Source: Dipteris shenzhenensis (lineage: Eukaryota > Polypodiophyta > Polypodiopsida > Gleicheniales). Taken from it: a stretch of 64,000 bases of DNA. A program made the translations under genes and the position numbers. This document shows, in pieces, positions 35,901 to 50,300 of the stretch (position 1 is its first letter; each line of letters begins with the position of its first letter). The stretch lies in the NCBI GenBank assembly GCA_047967505.1, contig CM106541.1; one strand, written 5' to 3'. The notes beneath the pieces were generated by a model. The model was not told the DNA's origin. It ran no database searches and worked only from the letters and a program-made list of their open reading frames with translations.

Positions 35901-38302
35901 CACCAGTCACATAGACATTTCAAACAATTAAATTGCAGATCCTAACCTGCATGCTTTTATTTTGAATTACCTATTGTGACCATATAAAAACTGCAGGGTC
36001 AAATGTATTGGAGTTTCCCCTGTTAATATCTTCTTCAGCTTTACGAGTCTCTCGGCATACTTGAGATTTTCTTCATCCTCAACAACATTGCCACTGTGAT
36101 TCAAGGCAGGTCTTGCGGCACTCTCTCCAGAAGTCTCATTAGTGTCCTGTGCTGTGTCCATTGCAGTAGGAGCATGGTCGGGGACAGTGCCTCCATTCTC
36201 AGCCACATGTGGAGCACTTGCACCCTCTTCAGGAACTTCAGAAGAGGATGCAACTTTCGGTTCAGGAAGTAGATCCCTGACCTTCAAAAGAAAAGGCTGC
36301 CTCTCATTCTCGAATAGATCGAACGCCACTTGGTAAGCCAATAAAGCAGCATCCTGTCAGGATAGCAGTTGCAGCAAGTAAGCATGACAAGGCACTGCAT
36401 GGAATGCTCAAAAGCAAATCAGCAAACCCCCACCTTGTCTCCCTTCAGAAGTATTTCAAGAATGGAAGCCACAGTTCCAGGATTGTCAAGGAACATAAGG
36501 CATTGGCTGATGCTTAGATAGTCAGGTGACTGTAATCTTTGATATACTTTCACTAAGAGTTTAAGAACCTGTTCAGTTCACCAAACAAAACATGCACTTT
36601 GATTAAAATCAAAACCTGCAGAACAACTTAAAACAAAACAGGTAAATTTGCATTCATAGCTTCACCGTTCCCTGCATATACATTTGCCTTCTAAGAAAGC
36701 AAAAAAATCAAGCAGGATGATCCACTTTCATTTCAACACCCCCCGGCTCCGCCCAAAAAAAAAAAGGTCAGTTCACTACACACAGAGGAAAAGCAATGAT
36801 TCGAGATTCATAGGATCATGTACAGTAGACATGCCACTGGAAATCAGGATTGCTGCACGGTGATACATCTAATTATATTTAGTCACGGGCAGGAGAAAAG
36901 TAGATCATCCATCTTCGCCAGCTTCAATAGCAAAGGAAGTTAACCCCCAGCACAACAAGAGCCATTAGCACATGTGTTATTTTTAATTTGAAGCTATAAG
37001 CTTTAATTAGCTAAAGCACAGTACTAGAATGGAGCAGAGCCAACTTTGACTATCAAACATGACACAGCAATTTGTGCAGAAATCAAGCATCACCTCATGT
37101 CGATATTCTCTTCTGTTCACAAACGTTTGTGAGATGTTCATGCAATATGCAAGCATTCCAATGACATTTTCACTTTTCAAGATAGACTCCTCCAATTTAT
37201 CCAAACGTCGACACTCAAGTGCAATACCAAGGGCTTGTTGAAATTTTCCATCTGCTATACATCTGAGAAAAGGCCAAAAGATGTACATCAGAGCACAATC
37301 CTTCCTTCCAATATGAGGCAGTAGATAAACTGTGACCACAATGGTACTGCAGAAATTCTCTCTATTAATGTGTCACATACTTGTCCAGCATCCTTTCTAC
37401 TATAGTCACTAGCCTTGGATCAACAGTAATCGACGAGTCATGGGATTCGGCAGCTTTGGTTCGCAAAGCGGCATACTCATCTATGGCTTTGGCTGCAACA
37501 TACAGGACAAGAAGACTTAGGGCAGACCAAAAATGTTCATGACTCAACGTAGAATTTACTAATGACTGCAGCAATCACAATAACATTCTCCGGCTGAATC
37601 AAGAAACATTCCCAAACCTATCATGTAAAGAGCAAAACACACAGTGCACTTTTGAACCTCATTTACTCGCACACAAGGACCTTCAACTCCACCAGGAACG
37701 ACTCTTACAGACCTCATCAGCACCGAATGTGGGGGAAGAGTATGTATAGATGTATAAGATCAACACATCCACTTCACTTCCACATGAGTATGTGAGGACT
37801 TTCAAGAACCAACAAGGAATAAATCAAGAAGGAAGTGATTTCTTACCCCATTATCAGGAATAAATCTCCCATAAGAAATACAAATATTCAATATATCCTT
37901 ACTAACGCCATCAGTCTAGATCTCATCTTTTGATCTAGTATGAGAAACTCACAGTTCAATTTTGTGGCATGAAACTCATGTTAGCAAAGCAAGTATGTTC
38001 CCTCTTGTAGTATTATAGATCTCAAGAGGAGGACAACATATTCACACAAAAAGGGTCACAGCACACTAATCATAAGGCTTACAACAAAAATTGAAGCGTA
38101 ACGCCAAATACAGGCTTGATAGTCTAGGTGTGGTGGAAATGTGTAGAAGAGAGAGAAAAGAAAAAACAAAGTTAGGGTGAGAATGAAGGGTGAAAGACTT
38201 CAAGGATGGACAGAATGAAATAAAGAAAGAGGAAAAGGCAGGAGTGTGTGTGTGTCGGAGATGAAGCAGAGGAAATATACATTTTCCTTTTCCTTTTCTT
38301 TT

Positions 38303-38334
<32 letters not shown>

Positions 38335-41300
38335 CATTGAAGTTTACAACTCCATGAAACAAAAAAGTACATAATGTAGTCAAATAGCCAAGTGAGAGCC
38401 GAAATGCTTTTCCTATAGTGCAAAAAGTAACAATGAGAATCCATATTCTCATGACATGCAATAAATAGACCATGGGAATAGCTGTAATATCTCCACCAAG
38501 CTAAGCAGGGGAGGATAATGTAATCATCTGGTTGCACTATTTGTTAGAGTTTGGAACGTCGCCACCTGTGAGCCCCCAAATGGGGAGGTGCATCAACAGA
38601 GACCACAGGGGCAAATATCTGTGCATTGGCAGGGCTACCAAGCATGCAGCCTGCCATGTGAGCAGCATAGATAACATAACCAGGTTGTCATTGGTGGCTG
38701 GACAAGCTCTGACCAATGGGAAGAACGAAACATCCGTGGGACAACACATGTGACAGGACCAGGAGCAAGGGCTGCTTGGACCTGCAATGGAGGCTGCAAC
38801 CTGTAGAAAAAAACTGTGCAGCATCCAGGGAAAGATTGGAGTAGTGCAGTTAACAGAAGCTATATTTGGAGCTGCAGGTTAGTGCGGTGCAGAAAAGATG
38901 TGCAAGTACAAGGACTGCCATGCGGCAATCAGGTGCCCACAATGGGCCAGCAAACAATGTGCCTCAACTTGGGCTGCCACCACCGCAGCAGGGAGGCCCA
39001 GAACTACAGCAAGAGGCCTTCATCATCGGCTGCCTACACAGCAGCAAGGACGGAATCGTGGGGAGTCTTGTGCCTCACCATTGGGCTGCCTACACAGCAG
39101 CAAGGAGGCCAAGGTTCAGCAGAGCAAACACTGCCTGTCCAAGGGAGTAGCAGGAAAAGTGTGTTATGCAGTGTACCATTATAGAAGCTCTCACGGTAGC
39201 CTATAAAAACGTTACAGCACAGTAAGCTGTTAGCTCCTCTCCCCAGTAGGACAAGGGTGCTTCAAGAGATTCAAAAGGAGCACACTTGCTGATTCAGCTT
39301 GCATGAGTATCTCCTCTGAATCAGCTTGGATGAGTATCTCCTCTTTCTCTCCAGTCAGACCAGCAACACTATATTCCAGAGCTTTTTTTAGGGGATGGAA
39401 TTTACGATGACTGGCTGGGTCAGGTTTGAGAGACAACAAGTCATCATACTCTCCACATGATTTGTGGGAAGAGGTGCACTCCACATGACATTATATTTGC
39501 ACAATCAGCTGCGCAACCTATACACTCTAATTTCAGATTGTCAAGGCCCAAGAATATAGCATGCCCGAGGTGAGTAACTGAAACCGGACCAAAAACCCTA
39601 AAACGAATCTGTATCCCGCTTTGAAACCCTAAAAACGAATCACTGCTGGCAGAAACACAGCCTGGATCTTCAATTCACAGCAGATAATAATCGAGGTAGA
39701 TTTCGAATTTCATAGATAACAGGGAAAAACAGCATCTAATAGCTTCATCTGACGAGGAGCAGCAACGGATTAATCAAAACAAACTAAGAGAGGGAGAGAA
39801 AGAACAAAGATTGCTACTTCCACACAATATTTTTGCAATATTTCACGAGAACTTCGAATAGGAACAGGAGAACACAAACTGAAATCTCAAACTCAGTCGT
39901 TGAGGCCATAGAGGCTGGGAGCTTGTTGCCTCTAGGGTCGTAGATAGGAGCGGCTGGTGCATGAGTATGTTGAAGATGTTGATGCCTTGCTATAGGGAGC
40001 ACCGTGAAGCTTGACTCTCCCTATTTCTCTCTTTCTTGAAAAGATCTATCTTGAAAAAATCTCTCAAAGGATTTCAATGAAATCTCTGAAGAAATACACT
40101 CAACGAATGAATTGGAAAGAATAGACGGAATTCTTTCAAACAAACAAAAATCTCTCATGAATGAACTCTCACAAGAATCTCACAATGAACGGAATACTCT
40201 AGTTGCTCTCAGCGGAAGAGAAGATCACTCGAGACTCTCAATCACTATCTCTCACTCACTCTCATACAAATCGGAATGCCCAACGGAAGGCAAGGGAGCT
40301 GTGATACCATTACAAAATATGTAGAGGGGAGAGGAGAAGAGTGGAGATGAGGAGAGAGGGCACAGCTGGAGAGCACACCACAAATGACTAGCTGTACACT
40401 AGATTTATATACCTAGATGAATCCAGGAACATTCCCAAACTCATCCTCGAAAAACACAACATAGTTTCAATCTCACAATAGTCACTCATAAGATTGAAAA
40501 CCATAAACTCTATCACGCATAGCAAGGACTAGCTACTATGACATCCCCACTCACGCCATCAGCGCCCAACAGTGGGAGTAGACCATAGTATAAAAATATG
40601 CTCTCACATATACAAATCCAAACACCCACACATACTTGAGCATCCATTTATAAAGTCTTTGTACTGAGTTTCTGTCGTCACTCTGGAGGTGAAGGGCAGA
40701 CTCAGCCATGACGAAGGCTAGTACTAAAGGAGAAGGCTAATAAAAAAGCAATACACTAGATTTAGTTGAAAATGTAGAATATATACAAACCCTTTTAGGG
40801 TTAGGGTTAGGGCATCTAACCCTTTCCTTTATAGCAACTCTATGTGTTAGTGCTATGCACAATATTCAACACATGATGTTGGGATGGTTTCTTAACAAGG
40901 AGAGGGGCCAACAAGGAAAAGAAGGCGGGAGGGGGGGAAAGGGGGGGGGAGGGGGGCTGGCACAAGCAGTAAAATAAAGCCAACAAGTCAAATCTGCCAG
41001 AATATTACACATTGTGGAGGATGTAAAAACCTAGCCTATTGGGCTCATATGTGCAATACTGCCACTCTTTTTCATGATACACATCCATCTACAATTAGCC
41101 CCTCTTGGTGAATAGTGTCCTTAAGAAACTCCTCTGTTATACAAAAATAATAAGGCAGGAAAAAAACACTTACCTAGAAGCGTGTGAGCATAATCTGAAT
41201 CTTCTGAAACATCAAAGAGGTTCTGAGCTCTCAAGGCATACAACAATGACTCGTTTGGCTCCCCAAGATAGTAAAAAACCTAAATAGCAATGCATAACCA

Positions 41301-44300
41301 GTAAATATCCTTGAAAAAAAGCAATAAAAAACAATGACTTGGAAAACCCACCTCAAAAAAAGGGGGGAAATCATATCTCACCTTTGAAACAACCAATGCC
41401 GCCAGCTGCCTTTGGACAAAAGAGTCATCTTCATACAAGCTCTCTCTGCAGACAATTTACGATCAGCAATGTTTCAACAGACCATAATTCCTCTCTTAAG
41501 CATCAACATGAACTTTGCCTTTGACCATTGGCTTGGAGTTCAGCAAGTTTCCAAGTCACAATGTGCTCAAACTAAAATTTTAACAAAATAACTGGTTGAG
41601 CTAAAGTTAACCTAAATTTAAATAGATGTGTTCTAAAATGGCTTATCTAACTGAACAAAACATGCTATGTAATCATCTCATACATCTGTTGGGGGAAAAC
41701 AAGCGCTCCAGCATTGGAACGCACAAAAAATGCAAAGTTCTTTCTTAAATCCCTATACATTGTGACAGCCCCGATCGCTCGAAGTTTAACCACATGTTCT
41801 CAGCTATATATGAGATGTTGCGCAGGGCTTGACCTGGAATCCCTGTTAGGGTTTGCATTGGGACTGAAGCACATTCCACATGGGCAATGCTTGCATCCCA
41901 CATAGATAAGTGTGGAATCCACATGGAGCTGCCACGTCTACCTCAAGAGGATGCAGTAGGCTGCCATATGGGCAGAGATCGGGCCCAGGGGGCTGGAAGC
42001 ATTGCAAATGGAGGAATTTACAGGCAGGCTCGAAGCCTGCAGGCAGTGGATAGGTAGCCAACTACAGAGTGGTGGATAGCCATACCATGGTTTGCCAGAA
42101 CAGGTCTGCCCAGAGGCCAGGACAGATCGCCTAACAGCTAGGGTCAGCATCTTCATCCAGTTGGCACAGAACTGCAGGCCCTCCTATAGGGCACATCAGA
42201 CTATGCAGACAGCTCCTCCCTCATCTATAAGAAGGGGCGTATAGGCCCATTCCCACTGTAGGTAGCCCAGCAACTGGCTACCTACATGTAGAGCACTTCC
42301 ATACCAGTTTGGTCCACACATTGTGGAGGATGAATGTAAGATTTCAGTTTGCCTATTTATACTTGTTGATCTAGAGGGTCAGTGGGATCCTTGGGACTCG
42401 TGTTCCAGCAGATGGTAGAGGTCATCGAGATCCTTGGGACACATGTTAGGGCATCTCTTGAGTACAGCTCCCTGGTCGGCTGCTTTGCTGCCCTATATAT
42501 GGGCTCCTCCTCCCACATTGTTGGTATCCATTTCCACACACACACACACACACACACTCACTCACACTCACGCACTCTGCTTGTGCACAGTTCCTATGCT
42601 AAATACCAGTGCACCTTGCCTCATCTCTGATTCGGATTCTCTCTCTCTCGTTCTGTTTCACGCTTCCGCATGTATGTTATCAAAGCGAGCTGTTTGTTCG
42701 GAGCTGGGACCTAAAGAAGAGACGATTGGAGGCGTCTAGATCGAGGCTGATTGCTACTGATACAAAGCAACAAACCAGCAAACATCAGTGCAGGTAGGTG
42801 TGCTGCTGTACAGAGGCCAGAGAGGGAGTGCTCGAGCGTGGTGCATTGAGTGGTGGGCAGATCAGGTGCACAGAAGGAAGGCCAGCCATTCGTGGAGCTC
42901 AAGGCATGCTGAAGCAACGCATGGACTGCAAGAGGAGAAACCATTCCTCCTTTCCCTGCCTCTGCCACTTCCACTTCTTCTTCTTCACTATCGGAAGGGC
43001 TGTCCATCTGACACTCCAAATTTTGTGCGTAAGAGCTTGGACTAGTTCCATGGCACCCCCATGCATGAACAAGGAGGGAAAACTTGACGGGCACCAATAA
43101 TACCATTGGAAGCTGAATCTCAAAGCCTGGTTTATTCACAAAGGCCTATGGGAGATCGTTCAGGGATACGAGCGAAAGACCGAACCTCCGAAGAACTTGA
43201 TCTGTTGGGATGCTGCCTGGGATTGGGAGGATCGTGACTCCAAGGCACATCCAGCATTGATAGCCATTCGTGGAGCTCAAGGCATGCTGAAGCAACACAC
43301 GGACTGCAAGAGGAGAAACCATTCCTCCTTTCCCTGCCTCTGCCACTTCCACTTCTTCTTCTTCACTATCGGAAGGGCTGTCCATCTGACACTCCAAATT
43401 TTGTGCGTAAGAGCTTGGACTAGTTCCATGGCACCCCCATGCATGAACAAGGAGGGAAAACTCGACGGGCACCAATAATGCCATTCGAATCTGAATCTCA
43501 AAGTCTGGTTTATTCACAAAGGCCTATGGGAGATCGTTCAGGGATACGAACGAAAGACCAAACCTCCGAAGAACTTGATCTGTTGGGATGCTGCCTGGGA
43601 TTGGGAGGATCGTGACTCCAAGGCACATCCGGCATTGATAGCCATTCGTGGAGCTCAAGGCATGCTGAAGCAACACATGGACTGCAAGAGGTCCTTTCCC
43701 TGCCTCTGCCGCTTCCACTTCTTCTTCTTCACTATCGGATGGGCTGTCCATCTGACACTCCAAATTTTGTGCGTAAGAGCTTGGACTAGTTCCATGGCAC
43801 CCCCATGCATGAACAAGGAGGGAAAACTCGACGGGCACCAATAATGCCATTGGAAGCTGAATCTCAAAGTCTGGTTTATTCACAAAGGCCTATGGGAGAT
43901 CGTTCAGGGATACGAGCGAAAGACCGAACCTCCGAAGAACTTGATCTGTTGGGATGCTGCCTGGGATTGGGAGGATCGTGACTCCAAGGCACATCCGGCA
44001 TTGATACGCACCATTACAAAGGAGGTCTTGCCAACAATATAAACGTTGACTAGTGCTTCCAAGGTATGGTCTGAACTAGAGGATCTTTATGTCAGGGATT
44101 CTGCTATGTGAGCTGTCACTTTGCGAGGTCAACTATACAGCCTCGAGTTCCCCAGACAGAGTCTCATGCAGCTGTTCTGGCCAAGGTCATCCATGACCAG
44201 CTTCTGGCAATGGGTGCTGCCTTATTCTCTCTTCAGTTAGCTGCCCTTATTCTCACGAAGCTTCCCCCTGAGCACAACATGGCTTCCTGAGCAATGCGGT

Positions 44301-47300
44301 GCCAGGTCACTACAAATCAACTAGATTTGGATGACCTCCACTCACTGCTCATAGAGAAAAATCAGTCTCCAAGACTCAGGTAGCTCCAAGTGATGATCAG
44401 GTGCTTCAATAGTGCAGAAGAAAGGCTGGAGCCCATGCTATTCATGTGGAAAGAGAGGACACCTGGCCAAGGATTGCTGGGGCAAATCAAAAGACAAGGG
44501 CAAGACTGATGACCAGTCTGATGATCCTAGGGCAGCTCTTGCTCATAATATATACATATACCTCTTTACGACTAGAATATATCCAATCGTACAAATTTAG
44601 AAAAAAAAATCTTGCTTATAATACTGGGATTGTTCCTGCTTTCAAGCACTGAGGTATGGGTCCCCTCATGTGAGAGAGGGCTTGTGGGCGGGAGAGCGTG
44701 CTGTCTACAGCTCCAAAAAGACAAGTATCTAAATGAGATCTGTTCACCAGTTCAGACTATGGAAACGGTGTGTTCCGCATTCATCAATCGCCATGGGAAG
44801 TCAAATACATGCAGATCTCTTTACTGCTCATGGTGGCATTCTTCTTCGAGAATCCAAGTTATCAGGTGCTATCACCGAGGTGATTCCAGTATTCATGGTC
44901 CTGGAGGGTCCATGGTGGCATCTTCATCAGCTTTCTTCTGTGCTCAATATGAGCTGCAGAGAGTGGTTGATGGATTTCCAATTTGTTTGGGGTCTGATTC
45001 TGACTAGATCTGGGTGGGTTTCCTAAGGCATGCGACCAGATATATGGCTGTTTTTCCAACTCCTGAGGATAGGGATCAGTGGTGTATGATGTATCAGGCT
45101 GCCAGGTTTGGTTAACCCAAATCTGGTCACGACCCTGGTCGGGTCACCCCGGTCAACTGACCTTACCTAGGTCGGGTCAACTGACCTTACCTGGGTCGGG
45201 TCAACTGACCTTCCCTGGGTCGGTTGACTAGACCTGGGTCGGCTAGTACAGCTCCCTAGGTCAGTTGCTTTGCTGCCCTATATATAGGGTCCTCCTCTGG
45301 AGATCTGGAAATGGTTAATGCATTTGGCCTCAGCCTGGATGGCAAGGCAGGCCAATGGTACAGAGCCCTCAGCCCGGAAGAGAAAGTCAATTGGAAGGCG
45401 TTATGGAAAGCTTTCATCATAGGGTTCACTCCTAGTGGACATAAGTGGAGCCGACAGTATCAGAGTGTTAGAAATTAACCCAACAAAGGGTACACACAGC
45501 AATGCCCTGGAGCTCACACAATGTGCATGTGGGGTGTGGAATCACAAACTTCGTTACTTATGTGCATTCAATAGATGTGTAGACTCATCAATAGACAATG
45601 AACTGGCCAGATAGAGAAACCACCAAAATATATTTCCGTCCAAAACTATAGACACAATACCAAAGATATAGATCCACAGTCCCACCAATGGTGTGGTCCT
45701 CTGATCTTACCACAAGGTCCTTCTCTTATCAGCCAGTTATCTCTAGACTCGAGTCCGCGTGCTCCACCTAGAGCGTCTGTAGACTTTCCGTCCAGTGTGT
45801 TCTTCTCCACCTTACTGCCTCAGAATCTGCCTAGGTGGGCAGCCCCTGCCAAGCTTTGTCTGCAGCACACAGGTCCCTGTTCCACTGCTCCAACCTGCTT
45901 GTGAATGGCTGCTCCAGAAGATATGATGATCACAACACCTTGCTGCCCTAGAAGACAGCCAAAGTCCCAGCCCTTAGGGAACTCAGTCTGCAGCACTCCT
46001 TCAACTCTCCTTTACCTCCAAGATGAGGCCAAAGGGAATGCCTTCAGGCTGCTCCTGTCTGCTCCACTTTCTGCTGGATGTTGGATAATGAATGAGGGCT
46101 GGAGGCCCTCCTTTTATAGGGCACAAGGCCTGCCCCAAAAAACCGACCAGTCTGTCCCAATCTGGGCCGACTGGACAGACCAGGTTGGCTCAGCCCAACC
46201 AGCCCCAATAGGGCCCTTTACTGGCCCCACAAAATCGCCCTCCTGGGCTCTCTTCCAGGGCTTGCTGGCCCACAATTCTATGCAGGGGCTGAGCCCTTGG
46301 CCAGCCCTAGATAGGGCCTGGTTGGCTGGCTTTGCCCAGCCCAACCAGCCCTCCATATGGGCTGCCATGTGCTGCCCCATCCCCCGCCATGTCAGCGTCT
46401 GTTCTCCCTGCTGGTTCTGCCCTCTGCCAGGCTCTCTCCAGCCACGTATGCAGCGCCGTACTGTTCCGTACATTGCTGATGTCATCACGCCTTTTACCTG
46501 GGACACCTCGCCAACCATGAATGCTCCAACTGTCCCAGATCCACACATCCAGGTAATCTCTCTTTGGGCACATCCTGCCCTAGGTCTCCCTCCCCCACGC
46601 TCTCCTCATTTGGGGGCTTACAGATGGGGAGGTGACCTTTCCAACACCCCCTCTCGCCGACACATCTCGGCCCAATGCCAACACGTCGATGACGATGCTC
46701 CAGTAACTCCCTAGTCGTAGTCCTCTGGAACTCTTCGATATCGAAATCTTCTCCTGGCTTTTCATCCAGTGGCTCTTGCTCCACCAGGTCTGGTTCCGCT
46801 TCCGCACACCATCCTGGTACACAGGTCCATCTTTGGTAGCACCTCCTGGCACCACCTTCTTCCGTCACATTCCTGCCTTCGAACTCGAGCAATCCAACGG
46901 TCACAATCTTCCAGTTGTCCCCCTCATAATGAGTGAACAACCTGGAGTCTTCCAGGCCCAGGAGCTCACACAGTGTGCATGTGGGGTGTGGAACCACAAA
47001 CTTCTTTACTTATGTGCATTCAATAGATGTGCAGACTCATCAATAGACAATGAACCGGCCAGATAGAGAAACCACCAAAATATATTTCCGTCCAAAACTA
47101 TAGACACAATACCAAAGATATAGATCCAGAGTCCCACCAATGGTGTGGTCCTCTAATCTTACCACAAGGTCCTTCTCCTATCAGCCAGTTATCTCTAGAC
47201 TCGAGTCCGCGTGCTCCACCTAGAGCGTCTATAGACTTTCCATCCAGTGTGTTCTTCTCCACCTTACTGCCTGAGAATCTGCCTAAGTGGGCAACCCCTG

Positions 47301-50300
47301 CCAAGCTTTGTCTACAGCACACAGGTCCCTGTTCCACTGCTCCAACCTGCTTGTGAATGGCTGCTCCAGAAGATATGATGATCACAACACCTTGCTGCCC
47401 TAGAAGACAGCCAAGGTCCCAGCCCTTAGGGAACTCAGTCTGCAGCACTCCTTCAACTCTCCTTTACCTCCAAGATGAGGCCAAAGGGAATGCCTTCAGG
47501 CTGCTCCACTTTCTGCTGGATGTTGGATAATGAATGAGGGCTGGAGGCCCTCCTTTTACAGGGCACAAGACCTGCCCCAAAAAACCGACCGGAATGTCCC
47601 AATCTGGGCCGACTGGACAGACCAGGTTGGCTGGCCCAACCGACCTGGTTGGCTCAGCCCAACCAGCCCCAATAGGGCCCTTTACTGGCCCCACAAAATC
47701 GCCCTCCTGGGCTCTCTTTTCCAGGGCTTGCTGGCCCACGATTCTATGCAGGGGCTGAGCCCTTGGCCAGCCCTAGATAGGGCCTGGTTGGCTGGCTTTT
47801 CCCAGCCCAACCAGCCCTCCGTATGGGCTGCCATGTGCTGCCCCATCCCCCGCCATGTCAGCGCCTGTTCTCCCTGCTGGTTCTGCCCTCTGCCAGGCTC
47901 TCTCCAGCCACGTATGCAGCGCCGTACTGTTCATACATTGCTGATGTCATCACGCCTTTTAACTAGGACACCTCGCCAACCATGAATGCTCCAGATCTGT
48001 CCCAGATCCACACATCCAGGTAATCTCTCTTTCAGCACATCCTGCCCTAGGTCTCCCTCCCCCACGCTCTCCTCATTTGGGGGCTTACAGATGGGGAGGT
48101 GACCTTTCCAACAGGCCAAAGGTTCTGTGCTCAACAGGTCAAACTGAAAGATGGAAGGTGACTTCACCTTCATCCTGTTGGTCGGTTCAACAGACTGAGT
48201 CAGCCTAGCTGATGCAGGTCGGTTGGTTGGCTGACTGGGTTGGCCAGTCAAGAGGGTCACCTAACCCTATAAAAGGCCCCATTGTGGGGAGGCTACTGTT
48301 AGTTCATGCAGTAGTCCTCAGCCTGTATTGACGTAGAACTTGGTGCACGCCTTGAGTAAGGAGAGCAAAAGACTGCACGATGGAGCAGCAAGCAGAACAA
48401 GCTAGTGAAGCCTACGGACAGGAGCATGGCGATCCAGGGGGGTTATACTGCCGAGGGTCAGCAAACAGAGCTCGTGGTGTAGCCAGACCTCAGCATATGT
48501 TTGCTGCAGGTGGTAGTACATTTTTTGGAGCTTCTTGTGTATGATCGTCTATTCTCTAGATGAGATCTGAAAGTATTCTCTCTCTCTTCTTCTATCTAAC
48601 AAGTATTGTACTCTGCAAAATCTTCAGCATTAGATGTCTTGCTCTCCGGGTGGTTGCAAGGACATTGTTATATCTACACGTTGTGTTTAGGTTTTATGTA
48701 CCAGATAAGCGTAGATATGTTTCCAATAGATGAACCCACAAATCTGGAATTACTATAGCAGAGAGAAATGCCAAAAGAAGGTGACCTTAGATTTTGGATG
48801 GATTTGTGAATAGACACTTGTGAAAGGGTATGCTTTTCAAAGGGATGCATCCATGAGGGATAATCCTTCACAAGAGGCATACACCCTCTTTCATAAGAAC
48901 ACCCTCTTTCATAAGAGAGACTTTCTATCCATAGACAGATCCATGAATGCCCTTTCCCAAGGGTCACACACCTTCACAAGAAATACACACACCCTTGGAA
49001 TATGTGCCTCTTCAATTGTACCTTTCACTCTCTATGTAAAAAGAGGCCATTCTGGTCATATATTGGTCAAATACAACAGGCTTCCAACCAACCTTTGATA
49101 CAATGCTGCATCAATCAACTTTGGCATGTCCTCATTGCTTAGCTTTGTCCCGACCTCCAGAGGGTTCGTACTTCCTTACATTCTTCCATCTAGAATCTCT
49201 TCAAAGTTCAACACCTCCTAACAATGCTTCCCTTGACAGATGAAGATGCTGTCATTTGCTGCCAACCTTGGTCTTACCTCTGGTGAAGAGGTAAAGGTTT
49301 GGATTAGTAGGACTAAGAGAGAAGCCTATCTCAATGAAGTAGTCATTTATCCTCTGGTACCACACTCTAGGGGCCACAGTTGCCAGTTTGTTTTTTTCTT
49401 CCAAATTATGTCATCGGATTCAATCGCATAACCATAATGGCAATCGTCCTAACTGTAGGAGCAAATGTTCCATAGTCAACTCCCTTGGCCTGTCAGATGG
49501 TTGCATCTTCCTCAACTTTCTTCTGTGCAAGCAGAGCTCACCCTAGAGCAAGCTACTGTGCAAAGCCTTGACAACAAGTCTGGCCTTGTACGTATCCACA
49601 GTCCCATCGGATTCATACTTGGCGTAGTAACCCCCTTGGTTCCTATGATCTTCCTCTTTCAAGGTCTCTCAATGAGGTCCCTTGTATGGTTCTTCAAAAT
49701 GGCCTACATTTCTGCTGCCATGGCAGCCTGCCACTCTGGATTCCCTTTGCTTCCTCAAAGATACTTGGTTCCCATTCAAGCACAGTTCACAGATGGACCT
49801 TTCCTTTGAGATCTCCTTACCTCGTAACTGCTTTCTAGAGCATCTGTGACTCCTAACTCTTTCAGACTTCAAGTACCATCTTGGTCCTCTAGCTCTAACT
49901 CTGAATCTTCACTCTCTTGAGGGAATGGATGTGTGTATGTTGGTTGTTTCATAAAGATATTTTAACATCTTCCAAGCCTACCCCGCCGCATTTGCGAGCT
50001 GCATGTGGGTTATGAGAGTGCCTGTGCATCTCTTGCAAGACCTCATAGACATGGCAACCCCTATATGTAGACGAGCATCTTTTGAACATGTAGCTTTTTT
50101 AATTGGCTTGTACCACTAAATAGTTCGACACTTGTCTTGGGTGACTCAAAATGGGTTCTCAGCTTTCTTCAACAACTATCATTGCAACAGTCAGCAAATT
50201 TTTGCATGGTTTGCTTAAGGTCAGATTGCTTTATTGATGTTGGAGTTGAGGGCCTACTAAACAAGTAACCCTACACAGCAGAATGAATGCAAACTCCCAC

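Noticed and set aside
38816-39206. Three overlapping plus-strand frames with Cys/Gln-rich repeats in RPN2 intron 3
   Set aside because: All three frames are open over a short GC-rich repeat, and no zinc-finger spacing holds.
43146-43883. Minus-strand ~120-aa frames with an acidic EEEE stretch in the triplicated block
   Set aside because: They are antisense to the Copia gag and repeat only because the DNA is triplicated.
45905-46714. 269-aa plus-strand frame, with a similar frame at 47530-47985
   Set aside because: Both lie in the two LTR copies, are Pro/Trp-rich, and follow the LTR repeat rather than protein conservation.
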